NCBI RefSeq assembly: GCF_001187505.1
Contig: NZ_CP012150.1
Span: 1,798,001-1,862,000, forward strand
DNA from: Mycolicibacterium goodii
GTDB taxonomy: Bacteria; Actinomycetota; Actinomycetes; Mycobacteriales; Mycobacteriaceae
Length of the DNA stretch: 64,000 bases
Reading direction: 5' to 3'
The notes below the pieces were generated by a model. It was not told the DNA's origin, searched no databases, and worked only from the letters and a program-made list of their open reading frames with translations. The translations under genes were made by a program, and so were the position numbers. This document shows positions 55,738 through 64,000 of the stretch, in pieces. The number at the start of each line of letters is the position of its first letter. Within the stretch, counting starts at the first letter, position 1.

Positions 55738-56604
55738 TCACAGCGGCGTCACCGTCGCGGTCAGGTGCGGGTGCCCCTTGGTCAGGTGCCGCAGCGTGAG
55801 CTCCCAGCCGTCGGCGTCCCGTTCGACGTAGAGCGCGGCGTTGGCGGGCAGCACGACCGGCTTGGCGAACCGCACCGAGTACTTCAGCGCGTCGGGCAGC
55901 TGTCCTTCGATGTTGGCCAGTACGGCTGCGGCACTGAACATCCCGTGGGCGATCACGGTGGGGAAGCCGAACAGCCTGGCCGCGACCGCGTTGGTGTGGA
56001 TCGGGTTGTGATCCCCGCCGACCGCGGCGTAGCGGCGGATCTGCCCCGGCGTGATCCGCAGTATCGCGTTGGGCGGCGGCAGTTTCGGCTGCTTCTGCGG
56101 CGGCGGCTTCGGCTCGTCGGACAGGCTCGTGCGCTGCTGGTGCAGGAACGTCGTCACCTGGTGCCACGCGGGCACGTTGCCGACCCTGACGTCGGTGACG
56201 ATGTCGACGAGCAGGCCGCGGCGGTGCTCACGCAGGTTCTCGGCGTGCACCGCGACGTCCACGCTGTCGGTCACCGCGATCGGCCGGTACTGCGTGATGT
56301 GGTTCTCGATGTGTACCGAACCCATTGCCGCGAACGGGAAGTCGAGTCCGGTCACCAGCGACATCACCGCCGGGAACGTCAGCGTGAACGGGTAGGTGAG
56401 CGGCACGGTGTCACCGAACCGCAGGCCGGTCACCTGCGCGTACTCGGCGACGTTGGCCGGGTCGATGGTCAGGTCCTCGACCGTGACGGTGCGCTTCGGC
56501 AGGCTCTCGCTGCGGGTGACGAACGGCAGGGCGCCGACGACGGCCCGCGCCATGTTCTGCAGGCCACTGGGTTGGGCGGGCCGGGTACGCTGCGTGTCGG
56601 CCAC
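55738..56604 (-). CDS. htdX: HtdX, 3-hydroxyacyl-thioester dehydratase
   Basis: A 288-aa double-hotdog dehydratase of the MaoC type. The hydratase-2 motif is present (GGDHNPIHTNAVAARLFGFP, then TVIAHGM, about residues 200-226), with the catalytic Asp and His. HtdX homologues act in mycobacterial fatty-acid elongation and beta-oxidation. It starts with GTG at 56604, 1 base after the fabG4 stop, forming the htdX-fabG4 unit known from M. tuberculosis (Rv0241c-Rv0242c). Confidence 0.92.
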   Translation of the reverse strand: MADTQRTRPAQPSGLQNMARAVVGALPFVTRSESLPKRTVTVEDLTIDPANVAEYAQVTGLRFGDTVPLTYPFTLTFPAVMSLVTGLDFPFAAMGSVHIENHITQYRPIAVTDSVDVAVHAENLREHRRGLLVDIVTDVRVGNVPAWHQVTTFLHQQRTSLSDEPKPPPQKQPKLPPPNAILRITPGQIRRYAAVGGDHNPIHTNAVAARLFGFPTVIAHGMFSAAAVLANIEGQLPDALKYSVRFAKPVVLPANAALYVERDADGWELTLRHLTKGHPHLTATVTPL

Positions 56605-56605
56605 C

Positions 56606-57958
56606 TCAGGCTCCCAGCATGGCTTGGCCGCAGACGCGGATCGTGTTGCCGGTCACCGCGTTCGAGGCGGGGCTGGCGAAGTAGGCGATCAACTCGGCCA
56701 CGTCGACGGGCTGGCCGCCCTGGAACAGCGAGTTGAGCCTGCGCCCCACCTCACGGGTGGCGAACGGGATGGCCTCGGTCATCTTGGTCTCGATGAAACC
56801 GGGTGCCACGGCGTTGATGGTGATGCCCTTGTCGGCCAGCACCGGCGCCAGCGCCTCGGCCAACCCGATCATCCCGGCCTTGGTGGTGGCGTAGTTGGTC
56901 TGGCCGCGGTTGCCCGCGATGCCCGCCATCGACGAAAGACCGATCACCCGACCGCCCTGTCCGATGGTCCCGTTGCCGACCAGGCCTTCGGTGAGGCGTT
57001 GCGGGGCAAGCAGGTTCACGGCGATGACCGAGTCCCAACGGCCCTCGTCCATGTTGGCCAGCAGCTTGTCGCGGGTGATGCCCGCGTTGTTGACGAGGAT
57101 GTCGACCTTGCCGCCGTGGTGTGCGCCGACGTGCGCGCTGATCTTGTCGACGGCGTCGTCTGCGGTCACGTCGAGTGTGAGTGCGGTGCCGCCGACCTTG
57201 TCGGCGACCCGCTTGAGGTCCTCGGCGGCACCTTCGACGTCGACCGCGACCACGGTCGCGCCGTCCCGCGCGAACACCTCGGCGATCGTCGCGCCGATAC
57301 CGCGGGCCGCGCCGGTGACGACGGCGACCTTGCCGTCGAGCGGTTTGTCCCAGTCGGCGGGCGGGGTCGAATCGGCGGCGCCGACGTGGAACACCTGTCC
57401 GTCGACGTAGGCCGACTTGGCCGACAGGATGAAGCGCATCGTCGACTCCAGGCCCGTGGCGCCGGGCTTGGCGTCGGCCGAGAGATAGACCAGCGCGATG
57501 GTGGCGCCGCGGCGCAGCTCCTTGCCCAGTGAGCGGGTGAACCCTTCCAGCGCCCGCTGCACCACCTGGGCGTGGACGCCGCCTGCCTCTTCGGGTGTGG
57601 TGCCGACGACGACCACGCGCGCGCACGGGGCGAGGTTGCGCAGCAGCGGCGTGAAGAAGGTGTAGAGCTCCTTGAGGTCGGTGACGTCGGTGAGGCCGGT
57701 GGCGTCGAACACCACGCCGCCGAACGAGTCGGCCCAGCGGCCGCCGATGTTGTTGGACACCAGGTTGTAGTCGTCGGCCAGCGCGGTGCGCAGGGGCTCG
57801 GCGACGCGGCCGGACCCGCCGATCAACAGCGAGCCCGCCAGCGGCGGGTCACCCGGGCGGTAGCGGCGCAACGTCTCCGGCTGCGGCACGCCCAGTTGCT
57901 TGGCCAGGAACGCGCCCGGCCCGGAATTGACCACTTGGGAAAACAGGTCCGAAGCCAC
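56606..57958 (-). CDS. fabG4: FabG4, high-molecular-weight 3-oxoacyl reductase
   Basis: A 450-aa protein with an N-terminal Rossmann-like domain (about 1-200) and a C-terminal SDR ketoreductase with [34 protein letters not shown], Ser in [10 protein letters not shown] and YATTK (the Tyr-Lys pair). This is the HMwFabG family of mycobacteria, which reduces 3-oxoacyl-CoA with NADH. Start GTG at 57958. It is divergent from fadA2 across an 81-bp gap containing a perfect palindrome. Confidence 0.94.
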   Translation of the reverse strand: MASDLFSQVVNSGPGAFLAKQLGVPQPETLRRYRPGDPPLAGSLLIGGSGRVAEPLRTALADDYNLVSNNIGGRWADSFGGVVFDATGLTDVTDLKELYTFFTPLLRNLAPCARVVVVGTTPEEAGGVHAQVVQRALEGFTRSLGKELRRGATIALVYLSADAKPGATGLESTMRFILSAKSAYVDGQVFHVGAADSTPPADWDKPLDGKVAVVTGAARGIGATIAEVFARDGATVVAVDVEGAAEDLKRVADKVGGTALTLDVTADDAVDKISAHVGAHHGGKVDILVNNAGITRDKLLANMDEGRWDSVIAVNLLAPQRLTEGLVGNGTIGQGGRVIGLSSMAGIAGNRGQTNYATTKAGMIGLAEALAPVLADKGITINAVAPGFIETKMTEAIPFATREVGRRLNSLFQGGQPVDVAELIAYFASPASNAVTGNTIRVCGQAMLGA

Positions 57959-58002
57959 TTCAGCTGCCTTTCGCTTCGCGGTACTACCTTGTCCATATCG
58001 AA

Positions 58003-58018
58003 CTTACTCCAGAGTAAG
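58003..58018. promoter_or_regulatory. Palindromic operator between fabG4 and fadA2
   Basis: CTTACTC-CA-GAGTAAG is a perfect 7-2-7 inverted repeat in the middle of the 81-bp divergent gap, well placed to control both the htdX-fabG4 unit and fadA2. The size fits a TetR-type dimer site. The regulator is not identified. Confidence 0.6.
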
Positions 58019-58039
58019 AACAGTGGGTAATATGGCCCC

Positions 58040-59338
58040 ATGGCCAATGACTCGAGACGCCGCGTCGCCGTTCTCGGCGGTAACCGGATTCCGTTCGCGC
58101 GATCCGACGGTGCGTACGCCAACGCCTCCAACCAGGACATGTTCACCGCGGCCCTCGGCGGGTTGATCGACCGGTTCAACCTGGCCGGCGAGCAGCTCGG
58201 CGCGGTGATCGGCGGGGCGGTGCTCAAACACAGCCGCGACTTCAACCTGATGCGCGAGTGTGTGCTGGGCAGCGCGCTGTCGCCGTACACCCCGGCTTTC
58301 GACATCCAGCAGGCCTGCGGCACCGGCCTGCAGGCCGCCATCGCCGCAGCCGACGGCATCGCCGCTGGACGCTACGAGGTGGCGGCGGCCGGCGGTGTCG
58401 ACACCGCATCGGACGCGCCGATCGCGTTCGGCAACGACCTGCGCCGCGTGCTGCTGGGGCTGCGCCGGGCCAGGTCCAACGTCGACCGCCTCAAGCTGGT
58501 CGGCAAGCTGCCCGCATCGCTGGGCGTCGAGATCCCGGTCAACAGCGAACCGCGCACCGGCATGTCGATGGGCGAGCACGCGGCCGTGACCGCCAAGGCC
58601 ATGGGCATCAAGCGCGTCGACCAGGACGAACTCGCGGCAGCCAGCCACCGCAACATGGCCGCGGCCTACGACGCGGGGTTCTTCGACGACCTGGTCACAC
58701 CGTTCCTCGGCGTCTACCGCGACAACAACCTGAGGGCCGATTCCAGCGTCGAGAAGCTCGCGAAGCTCAAGCCGGTGTTCGGTGTGAAGGCCGGCGACGC
58801 GACGATGACGGCGGGTAACTCGACGCCGCTGACCGACGGCGCCTCGGTGACGCTGCTGGCCAGTGAGGACTGGGCGCAGGCCCACGGTCTGGAGCCGCTG
58901 GCCTATTTCGTCGACGCCGAGACCGCGGCCGTCGACTACGTCAACGGACCCGACGGCCTGCTGATGGCCCCGACCTACGCGGTTCCGCGCCTGCTCGCGC
59001 GCAACAACCTGACGCTGCAGGATTTCGACTTCTACGAGATCCACGAGGCGTTCGCGTCGGTCGTGCTGGCCCATTTGCAGGCGTGGGAGTCCGAGGAGTA
59101 CTGCAAGGAACGGTTGGGCCTGGACAAGGCGCTCGGTTCGATCGACCGCGCCAAGCTCAACGTGAACGGCTCGTCGCTGGCGGCCGGGCACCCGTTCGCG
59201 GCGACAGGCGGACGCATCGTGGCCCAACTGGCCAAGCAGCTCGCGGAGAAGAAGAAGGCCACCGGCCAACCGGTGCGTGGTCTGATCTCGATCTGTGCGG
59301 CGGGTGGCCAGGGCGTCGCGGCGATCCTGGAGGCGTGA
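58040..59338 (+). CDS. fadA2: FadA2, acetyl-CoA acyltransferase (thiolase)
   Basis: A 432-aa thiolase. The nucleophilic Cys is in FDIQQACGTGLQAA (about residue 95). The second site has FYEIHEAFASV (His) and SLAAGHPFAATGGR, and the C-terminal Cys motif is ICAAGGQGVAAIL. All thiolase catalytic residues are present. It catalyses the cleavage or condensation step of beta-oxidation, together with the divergent reductase and dehydratase. Followed closely by a hairpin and the F6-like RNA region. Confidence 0.94.
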   Translation: MANDSRRRVAVLGGNRIPFARSDGAYANASNQDMFTAALGGLIDRFNLAGEQLGAVIGGAVLKHSRDFNLMRECVLGSALSPYTPAFDIQQACGTGLQAAIAAADGIAAGRYEVAAAGGVDTASDAPIAFGNDLRRVLLGLRRARSNVDRLKLVGKLPASLGVEIPVNSEPRTGMSMGEHAAVTAKAMGIKRVDQDELAAASHRNMAAAYDAGFFDDLVTPFLGVYRDNNLRADSSVEKLAKLKPVFGVKAGDATMTAGNSTPLTDGASVTLLASEDWAQAHGLEPLAYFVDAETAAVDYVNGPDGLLMAPTYAVPRLLARNNLTLQDFDFYEIHEAFASVVLAHLQAWESEEYCKERLGLDKALGSIDRAKLNVNGSSLAAGHPFAATGGRIVAQLAKQLAEKKKATGQPVRGLISICAAGGQGVAAILEA

Positions 59339-59357
59339 GCACCGACCGCGGGGCCGC

Positions 59358-59388
59358 CCCGAAAACATTCGAAAAGTTTGTTTTCGGG
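59358..59388 (+). terminator. Hairpin after fadA2
   Basis: CCCGAAAAC (59358-59366) pairs perfectly with GTTTTCGGG (59380-59388) across a 13-base loop, 20 bases after the fadA2 stop. It could end fadA2 transcription. There is no T-run beyond it. Confidence 0.55.
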
Positions 59389-59426
59389 ACGTGTAACGCC
59401 GGCGCCAGGGGGGTCGATAGACGAGT

Positions 59427-59530
59427 AGCTCCGTGTTGCCGTCTGACCCCCCGACCCGACGGCAACACGGGGCCACTTATCGCTTACGGACCTGCACGCC
59501 TTCCCGAGCCGGGCCGTGCGATTCGATCGA
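59427..59530 (+). ncRNA. Candidate F6 (SfdS) small RNA
   Basis: In M. tuberculosis the sRNA F6/SfdS (about 100 nt) is encoded about 110 bases downstream of fadA2 (Rv0243). Here the same position holds a 13-bp perfect stem, CCGTGTTGCCGTC (59431-59443) with 59458-59470, around a C-rich loop (TGACCCCCCGACCC). A smaller stem GCACG/CGTGC with inner CCCG/CGGG follows at about 59494-59520. C-rich loops are a hallmark of mycobacterial sRNAs. GGGTCGATAG at 59411 could be a -10 element, but a clear SigF -35 is not seen. The ends are estimates and the identity rests on position and structure. Confidence 0.5.
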
Positions 59531-59535
59531 AATTT

Positions 59536-59684
59536 CCTCTGGTCTGAGGGGTACCAGAGGCGTACGATCGACCGTACGACGGGTTCGGGAGTGGCTGATC
59601 CAAATAGTCGGTTCAGGGGTGAAAAACCGACGGCGCGAGACGAGTAGTGACGCCCCCAAAGTGCCCTCCCGAACCCGCCCTTTT
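59536..59684 (+). other. Second structured region upstream of the LLM gene
   Basis: Three nested or adjacent stems: CCTCTGGT/ACCAGAGG (59536-59560); CGTACG-atcgac-CGTACG (59561-59578); and a 12-bp perfect long-range stem CGGGTTCGGGAG (59580-59591) with 59666-59677. The last encloses a GTCGGTT/AACCGAC hairpin and is followed by CCCTTTT. It ends about 40 bases before the LLM start. It could be a 5' leader element, the end of the upstream RNA, or a separate small RNA. No known riboswitch pattern was recognised. Confidence 0.4.
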
Positions 59685-59723
59685 CTGTGCCGGGTCCCCA
59701 GCTGCGGACGCTAGCGTTGCCGT

Positions 59724-60641
59724 ATGCAGATCAGCATCCTGGCTTCCCTGAACGAGTCCACCGGCAGTTCACCGGGCCGATCACCGGTTGACGCCACCGT
59801 GCGCCATCTCGCCCAGTTGCGCGACGAGGGTTTCGGCCGCGTCTGGATGAGCCAGATGCCCTCCGAGCCCGACCTGCTGACCGTGCTGGCCGTCGTGTTC
59901 GGTGAGGTCGACGGCATCGAGATCGGCACCGGCGTGCTCCCGATCCAGAACCAGCATCCGATGCTGATGGCGCAGCGGGCGCTGACGTTGAGCCTGATCA
60001 GCGGCGGGCGGTTCATCCTCGGGCTCGGCATGACGCACCAGGCCATCACGGAGGGCATGTGGGGCATTCCGTGGGACCGGCCGATCCGGCGGATGCGGGA
60101 GTATCTCGACGGTCTGCAGCCCCTGCTGGCCGGGCAACCGGTCGATGCGCCGGGGGAGACCGTCACGACGCGCGGCGCCCTGCAGATCCCGGGTGCCTCC
60201 GCGCCGGACGTCTACCTGGCTGCCCTCGGGCCGCAACTGCTGAAGCTGGCAGGACGACGCACCGCGGGCACGGTCACCTGGATGACCGGCCCGGCCACCC
60301 TCGCCGGACACATCTCGCCGGTGCTTCGCGAGGCGGCGGGCACCCGGCCGGTACAAGTGGTGGCCGCGCTGCCGGTGGCCGTGACCGACGACGTCGACGG
60401 CGCGCGGACGCAGGCCGCGCGACAGTTCGCCATGTACGGGCAGTTGCCGTCATACCGCGCCATGCTGGATCGCGAGGGCTACGCCGGGCCCGAGGACGCC
60501 GCGATCATCGGCTCGGAAAGCGTTGTCGCCGAACGTATCAGGTCCCTCGGCGCGATCGGTGTCGATGAGTACGTCGCCGTGGTCTTCGACGCGTCGCCGG
60601 AGAACCGCGCCCGCACCCGCGCGCTGTTGCGGTCGCTGTGA
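59724..60641 (+). CDS. LLM-class F420-dependent oxidoreductase
   Basis: A 305-aa luciferase-like monooxygenase-fold protein. TGVLPIQNQHPMLMAQRALT and ISGGRFILGLGMTHQ are the family's TIM-barrel signatures, and RRMREYLDGLQPLLAGQPV is the following helix. In mycobacteria most short LLM proteins like this use coenzyme F420. It ends 18 bases before a convergent FAD-linked oxidase. The substrate is unknown. Confidence 0.85.
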   Translation: MQISILASLNESTGSSPGRSPVDATVRHLAQLRDEGFGRVWMSQMPSEPDLLTVLAVVFGEVDGIEIGTGVLPIQNQHPMLMAQRALTLSLISGGRFILGLGMTHQAITEGMWGIPWDRPIRRMREYLDGLQPLLAGQPVDAPGETVTTRGALQIPGASAPDVYLAALGPQLLKLAGRRTAGTVTWMTGPATLAGHISPVLREAAGTRPVQVVAALPVAVTDDVDGARTQAARQFAMYGQLPSYRAMLDREGYAGPEDAAIIGSESVVAERIRSLGAIGVDEYVAVVFDASPENRARTRALLRSL

Positions 60642-60659
60642 CCGGAACCCACCGGTCGG

Positions 60660-62559
60660 TCAGCGGCGCACTCCGATCTTGAAGATCAGCGTCCGCAGGG
60701 CCCCGAAGGCGCCGTGCCCGCCGATGTAGAGGCGTTTGGCGTCATACCCCGCGACGTCCTTCATGGTTTCGGCGCCGAAGCGTGCGTCGATGCCGACCCC
60801 GGGCCGGTCGACGACGGTGACATCCGCGCCGAGCAGGGCGTGGCGTATGCCGATGCGCTCGTCGCCGGTCGCGGTCGCCACCACCTCGCCGATGCTGCGC
60901 TCCCCGCAGGCGGCGGGCACCGCGACGCAGAAGATGCCGTGCTCGTCGAGGTAGCGGTTGATCTGATCGACGGTCGCGTCGGCGCCGACGACGAGGCTGA
61001 GATTCCCGAGGTTGGCGGCGATGCCGGTGTCTGTGCCGGTTGTGAGTGCGGCACCCGGGTCGGTCACCAGTGTGCCTGCGACCGCGTCGCGCACCGCGTC
61101 ACCGAACGCCGTGGTGGCGGGTTCGCCGGATGACGGCTCGGGCAGCATCACGCCGGGATTGAGCAGTCCGGCCGGATCGAAGGCCTGTTTGATCGCGCGC
61201 TGGGCCGCGATCTCCACGGGCGTGAACCGCTTGGTCATGAACTGGATCTTCTCGGTGCCGACGCCGTGCTCACCGGTGATGGTGCCGCCCAATCGCAGTG
61301 CGGCCTCGATGATCTCGTTGTTCGCCGCCTCCAGGGCCGAGGCCGCCAGCGGATTGTCCCTGTCGTAGAACGTGGTGGGGTGCAGGTCGCCGTCACCGGC
61401 GTGGCCGCACACCGCGATGAACAGCAATCCGTCCCTGTGCCGTTCGGCGGTGGCCTGAATGGCCTCCTGCATCTGCGGGATGCGGTCGCGGGGCACGGTG
61501 ACGACCGATGAAGAAGCCTTTGCCGCTCTGCACCACCGAGTCCGGGGCGTGCAGGCGGCCGTACCACAGCGCCGCCCTGTCGGTTTCGTCCTCGGCGATG
61601 CGGACCTCGGTGGCCCGTTGTCGCAGCACGCGTTCCACGATCGCCTGATCCCGGGCCACCTCCTCGGCGGTGCCGTCAACGTCGATCAGCACGATCGATG
61701 CGGCGTCGAGTGGATATCCGGTGTCGTAGAACTGCTGCAGGCCGGTGATCCCGTCGTGGTCGAGCCATTCGACCGCCGCGGGCACGACGCCGGTCGCGAT
61801 GATCGCGGCGATGGTGTCGGCGGCCTCGCGTGCCGTGGCGAACGCGCCCATCAGGCTGTGCGTCACCTCGGCGATCGGGCGCAGCGCCACGGTGGCCTCG
61901 GTGACGATGCCGAGGGTGCCCTCCGATCCGATGATCAGACCCAACAGGTCCGGGCCGTCGTCTTCGGCGTCGAGGCTGACGGTGGTGCCGTCCGGCAGCA
62001 CCACCTCGACGGCGAGGATGTGGTTGTAGGTTACGCCGTACTTCAAAGCATGTGGGCCGCCTGCGCTTTCGATGATGTTGCCGCCGACGGTGGCCAGATG
62101 TGCCGACACCGGGTCGGGAGAGAAGCACAGGCCGTGCGGCGCGAGGTGCTCTTGCAGGTCGGAGTTGATCACGCCGGGTTCGACGCGGGCGCACCTGTTC
62201 GCCACGTCGACCTCGATGATCCGGTCGAGGTTCGACAGGTCCAGCAGCACCCGCCCGCCCGCGGGCATCATCCCGCCGGAGCAGTTCGATGCGCCGCCGC
62301 GGGGCACGTTCGCGACGTCGTACTGCGACGCGATCCGCATGATCGCGGCGATCTCGTCGCGGTTGTGCGGGTGCAGCAGCAATTCGGCGGTGCCGCCGAC
62401 GCCCCAGAAGTCGTGGCCTCGTGCCTGTAGCACGGCGCCGTCGGTGACCACCTCGGCGTGGCCGCGGACGGCTTCGGCGAACCGCCGGATGAGCGAACTC
62501 TCGACGGCGACATCCTTTGCAGTGGGATTTGCGGTGGGATTCGCAGTGGGGATGGACAT
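60660..62559 (-). pseudogene. FAD-linked oxidase (GlcD-like) with extra GlcE-like C-terminal domain, frameshifted
   Basis: From ATG at 62559 the first ~350 residues are a FAD_binding_4 oxidase of the glycolate/D-lactate type (NVPRGGASNCSGGMMPAG, ATVGGNIIESAGGPHALKYG, LIIGSEGTLGIVTEATVALR). At about 61503, after VVQSGKGFFIG, the frame shifts: two bases seem to be missing where TVPRDRIPQMQ should continue. The second frame holds the FAD-oxidase C-terminal part (VCGHAGDGDLHPTTFYDR, TGEHGVGTEKIQ) and then a GlcE-like region. Combined length would be about 633 aa. Recent inactivation or sequence error. Confidence 0.82.
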
Positions 62560-62723
62560 TTCAACCATTTCCTTTGCGGCAGGGGCCTGGCGGGGCCGGA
62601 GCTTTGGCGTCCCCTGTAGATTCCCTGTGCGTGCCGCCGAAGTCTGCGCCGTTGTCCCCCAAATCCGGGGCACGCTGGCGGTAGACCCCGATGGGTGCCA
62701 GCGGGTAGTCCGGTGCCGGACGG

Positions 62724-64000
62724 TCACCAGTAGCGGCGCAGCCGGTCGCGGTAGTTGCGGCCGTCGGGGTCGTAGACCGCCCGGTACACCGGTTCGGCCC
62801 ACGCGCGGGTGAGCGGTCCGAGCCGCTCGGGGCGGTGCGGGCGCAGCCGTCCCGGCGGCCGGGGCCCGGTGCACCCGCGGTCATACCATTCCTGCAACGC
62901 GTTCGCCGACGCGTTGACCGCCGCGACCACCCCGGCCGGGTCGATCAGTGCCGCGTCGTCGCTGTCCTCGTCGAGGTCGAGATGCTCACGCAACAACGTC
63001 AAACGCAGGTTGCGCGCGAACACCCGGGCGCCGTCGCCCAGACCCGCCGGATCCCGCGGCGCACGTTCGTCGCGCGCGTCGTCGAGCACCGCACACGACA
63101 GTTCGCTGTCATGGGTCCACGACCGGCGGTTGAAGTTGTCACTGCCGACGCTGGCCCACACATCGTCGATCACACAAACCTTGGCATGGACGTAAACCGG
63201 TGTGCCTGCGTGGTTTTCGACGTCGAACACGTGCACACGGTCCGCCGCGGCCCGTCGGCACGTGGCGATGGCCTGCTGCCTGCCCACCTGGTTGGGCGGC
63301 AGGGAGAACCGGCCGTCCACATCGGGGTGCCGCGGTACCACCGCGATCAGGTGCAGATCGGGGTTCGCCCGCAGCGCCGCGGCGAACAACCGGGATACCT
63401 GCTTGGACCACAGATACTGGTCCTCCAGGTAGATCAGCCGTCGGGCACGCAGCACCGCCTTGGTGTAGCCGCGGGCGATGCTGCGTTCCCCGCGAGGTGC
63501 GAAGTCGTACTCGAAGTGCGCGTCGGGGTAGGTCCGCAGCACCTGAACCGCCTGGGTGCCGCACGGCGGCGGATCCGGTGGCTGCTCGGGCAGCCGGCCC
63601 GCGCTCAGGTCGCTGCGATTGAGTTTGTCGGTGATCCAGGCGATCGGCGAGAGCATGTCCAGCGGGGCCGGGTCGGTCCAGCGTTCACGGAACGTGAGAT
63701 CGAGGGCGCCCACCGCGGGACCCCGGATCTGCAACTGCGCATCGTGCCATGGCGGGTGCTCGCCGTACTGCTTGCCCATCGGCATGGCCTGCGGGTCGCC
63801 GAGATGCTCGGCGTCATCCCGGCGGGAATAGCACAGATCGATACCGCCGGCGAAGGCGACGTCGCGCTCGGGTGCCGCCGGATGCCGTAGCACCACCAGT
63901 TTCTGGTGGTGCGAGCCACCGATACGCACCCGCTGGTCGAGCAGCACTTCGCCGCCTGCCCGCTCGATCGCCTCACCGAGGTGGCGGTTCTGCTCCTCGC
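62724..64000 (-). CDS. Phospholipase D-like protein, 5' end outside window
   Basis: At least 425 residues of a PLD-superfamily protein; the frame is open to the window edge. The second HKD motif is canonical (VHAKVCVIDDVWASVGSDNF, with NRRS following). The first reads GGSHHQKLVVLRHPA, with His and Lys in place but Arg where Asp is usual, followed by VAFAGGIDLCYSR. Middle features are IYLEDQYLWSKQVSRLF and LIAVVPRHPDVDG. A cardiolipin-synthase- or PLD-like phosphodiesterase is likely; the substrate is unknown. Confidence 0.85.
   Translation of the reverse strand, partial: EEQNRHLGEAIERAGGEVLLDQRVRIGGSHHQKLVVLRHPAAPERDVAFAGGIDLCYSRRDDAEHLGDPQAMPMGKQYGEHPPWHDAQLQIRGPAVGALDLTFRERWTDPAPLDMLSPIAWITDKLNRSDLSAGRLPEQPPDPPPCGTQAVQVLRTYPDAHFEYDFAPRGERSIARGYTKAVLRARRLIYLEDQYLWSKQVSRLFAAALRANPDLHLIAVVPRHPDVDGRFSLPPNQVGRQQAIATCRRAAADRVHVFDVENHAGTPVYVHAKVCVIDDVWASVGSDNFNRRSWTHDSELSCAVLDDARDERAPRDPAGLGDGARVFARNLRLTLLREHLDLDEDSDDAALIDPAGVVAAVNASANALQEWYDRGCTGPRPPGRLRPHRPERLGPLTRAWAEPVYRAVYDPDGRNYRDRLRRYW

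Noticed and set aside
62526..62559. Short TANP repeats at the N-terminus of the FAD oxidase
   Set aside because: Only a few codons repeated; too small to mean more than a low-complexity leader.
1..64000. CRISPR arrays, tRNA or rRNA genes
   Set aside because: No regularly spaced repeats and no tRNA- or rRNA-like sequence were seen on either strand while reading the window. Short or divergent cases could be missed without a dedicated scan.

Overview
The window is high-GC DNA from a fast-growing mycobacterium (Mycolicibacterium, M. smegmatis-like). This rests on mycobacterial marker genes (an Mce operon, aftD, lpqI, fabG4/fadA2) and on a gene order I recognise from that group: mce3-type operon, R2lox oxidase, aftD, lpqI, tetR, then mksFEB, htdX, fabG4, fadA2. 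In M. tuberculosis the tetR (Rv0238) and htdX (Rv0241c) homologues are almost adjacent. Here about 35 kb of accessory DNA lies between them.

Layout. 1-10.8 kb: an mce3-type lipid importer operon (two YrbE permeases, six Mce proteins, two Mce-associated proteins, a DUF732 protein and a CAP-domain protein). 10.8-13.1 kb: a VOC remnant, a small GNAT protein, an MFS gene with a large internal deletion, and an intact R2-like ligand-binding oxidase. 13.3-20.9 kb: conserved cell-envelope genes, namely aftD, a 57-aa DUF2613 gene, lpqI, an amidohydrolase and a TetR regulator. 21.0-23.7 kb: a coupled set of EspC-like protein, WXG/DUF1023 hydrolase and lipoprotein. 23.8-37.3 kb: a catabolic island with an MFS carrier, sugar-acid dehydratase, two SDRs, two BKACE-type beta-keto-acid cleavage enzymes, DhaK/DhaL-like kinase subunits, two paralogous proteins of unknown family, an acylating aldehyde dehydrogenase, a frameshifted 4-hydroxy-2-oxovalerate aldolase and an IclR regulator. 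Near-identical palindromes (TTCCCGATnATCGGGAA type) precede both the transporter and the main operon. 37.5-44.3 kb: a 5'-truncated acyl-CoA synthetase, a TetR gene, a complete IS21-family element with a 5-bp target duplication, and a 753-aa multidomain flavin/iron-sulfur protein.

44.4-48.9 kb: a second EspC-like / WXG effector / lipoprotein set. It sits between two nearly identical 306-bp direct repeats made from the 3' end of an adjacent DUF222-HNH gene. This recombination-flanked set and its relation to the locus at 21-23.7 kb are the best candidates for an undescribed system: type VII-linked effectors with partner lipoproteins. 49-55.7 kb: an O-methyltransferase and the MksFEB condensin-like operon without MksG. 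55.7-59.3 kb: htdX, fabG4 and fadA2. Strong RNA hairpins follow fadA2 where the F6 (SfdS) small RNA is known in M. tuberculosis. 59.7-64 kb: an F420-type LLM oxidoreductase, a frameshifted FAD-linked oxidase and a phospholipase D-like protein that runs off the end.

Several genes are broken (VOC, MFS, aldolase, fadD, HNH copy, FAD oxidase). The deletions and truncations look like real decay. The two small frameshifts could also be sequence errors. All family assignments come from reading motifs and gene order; no database search was run.
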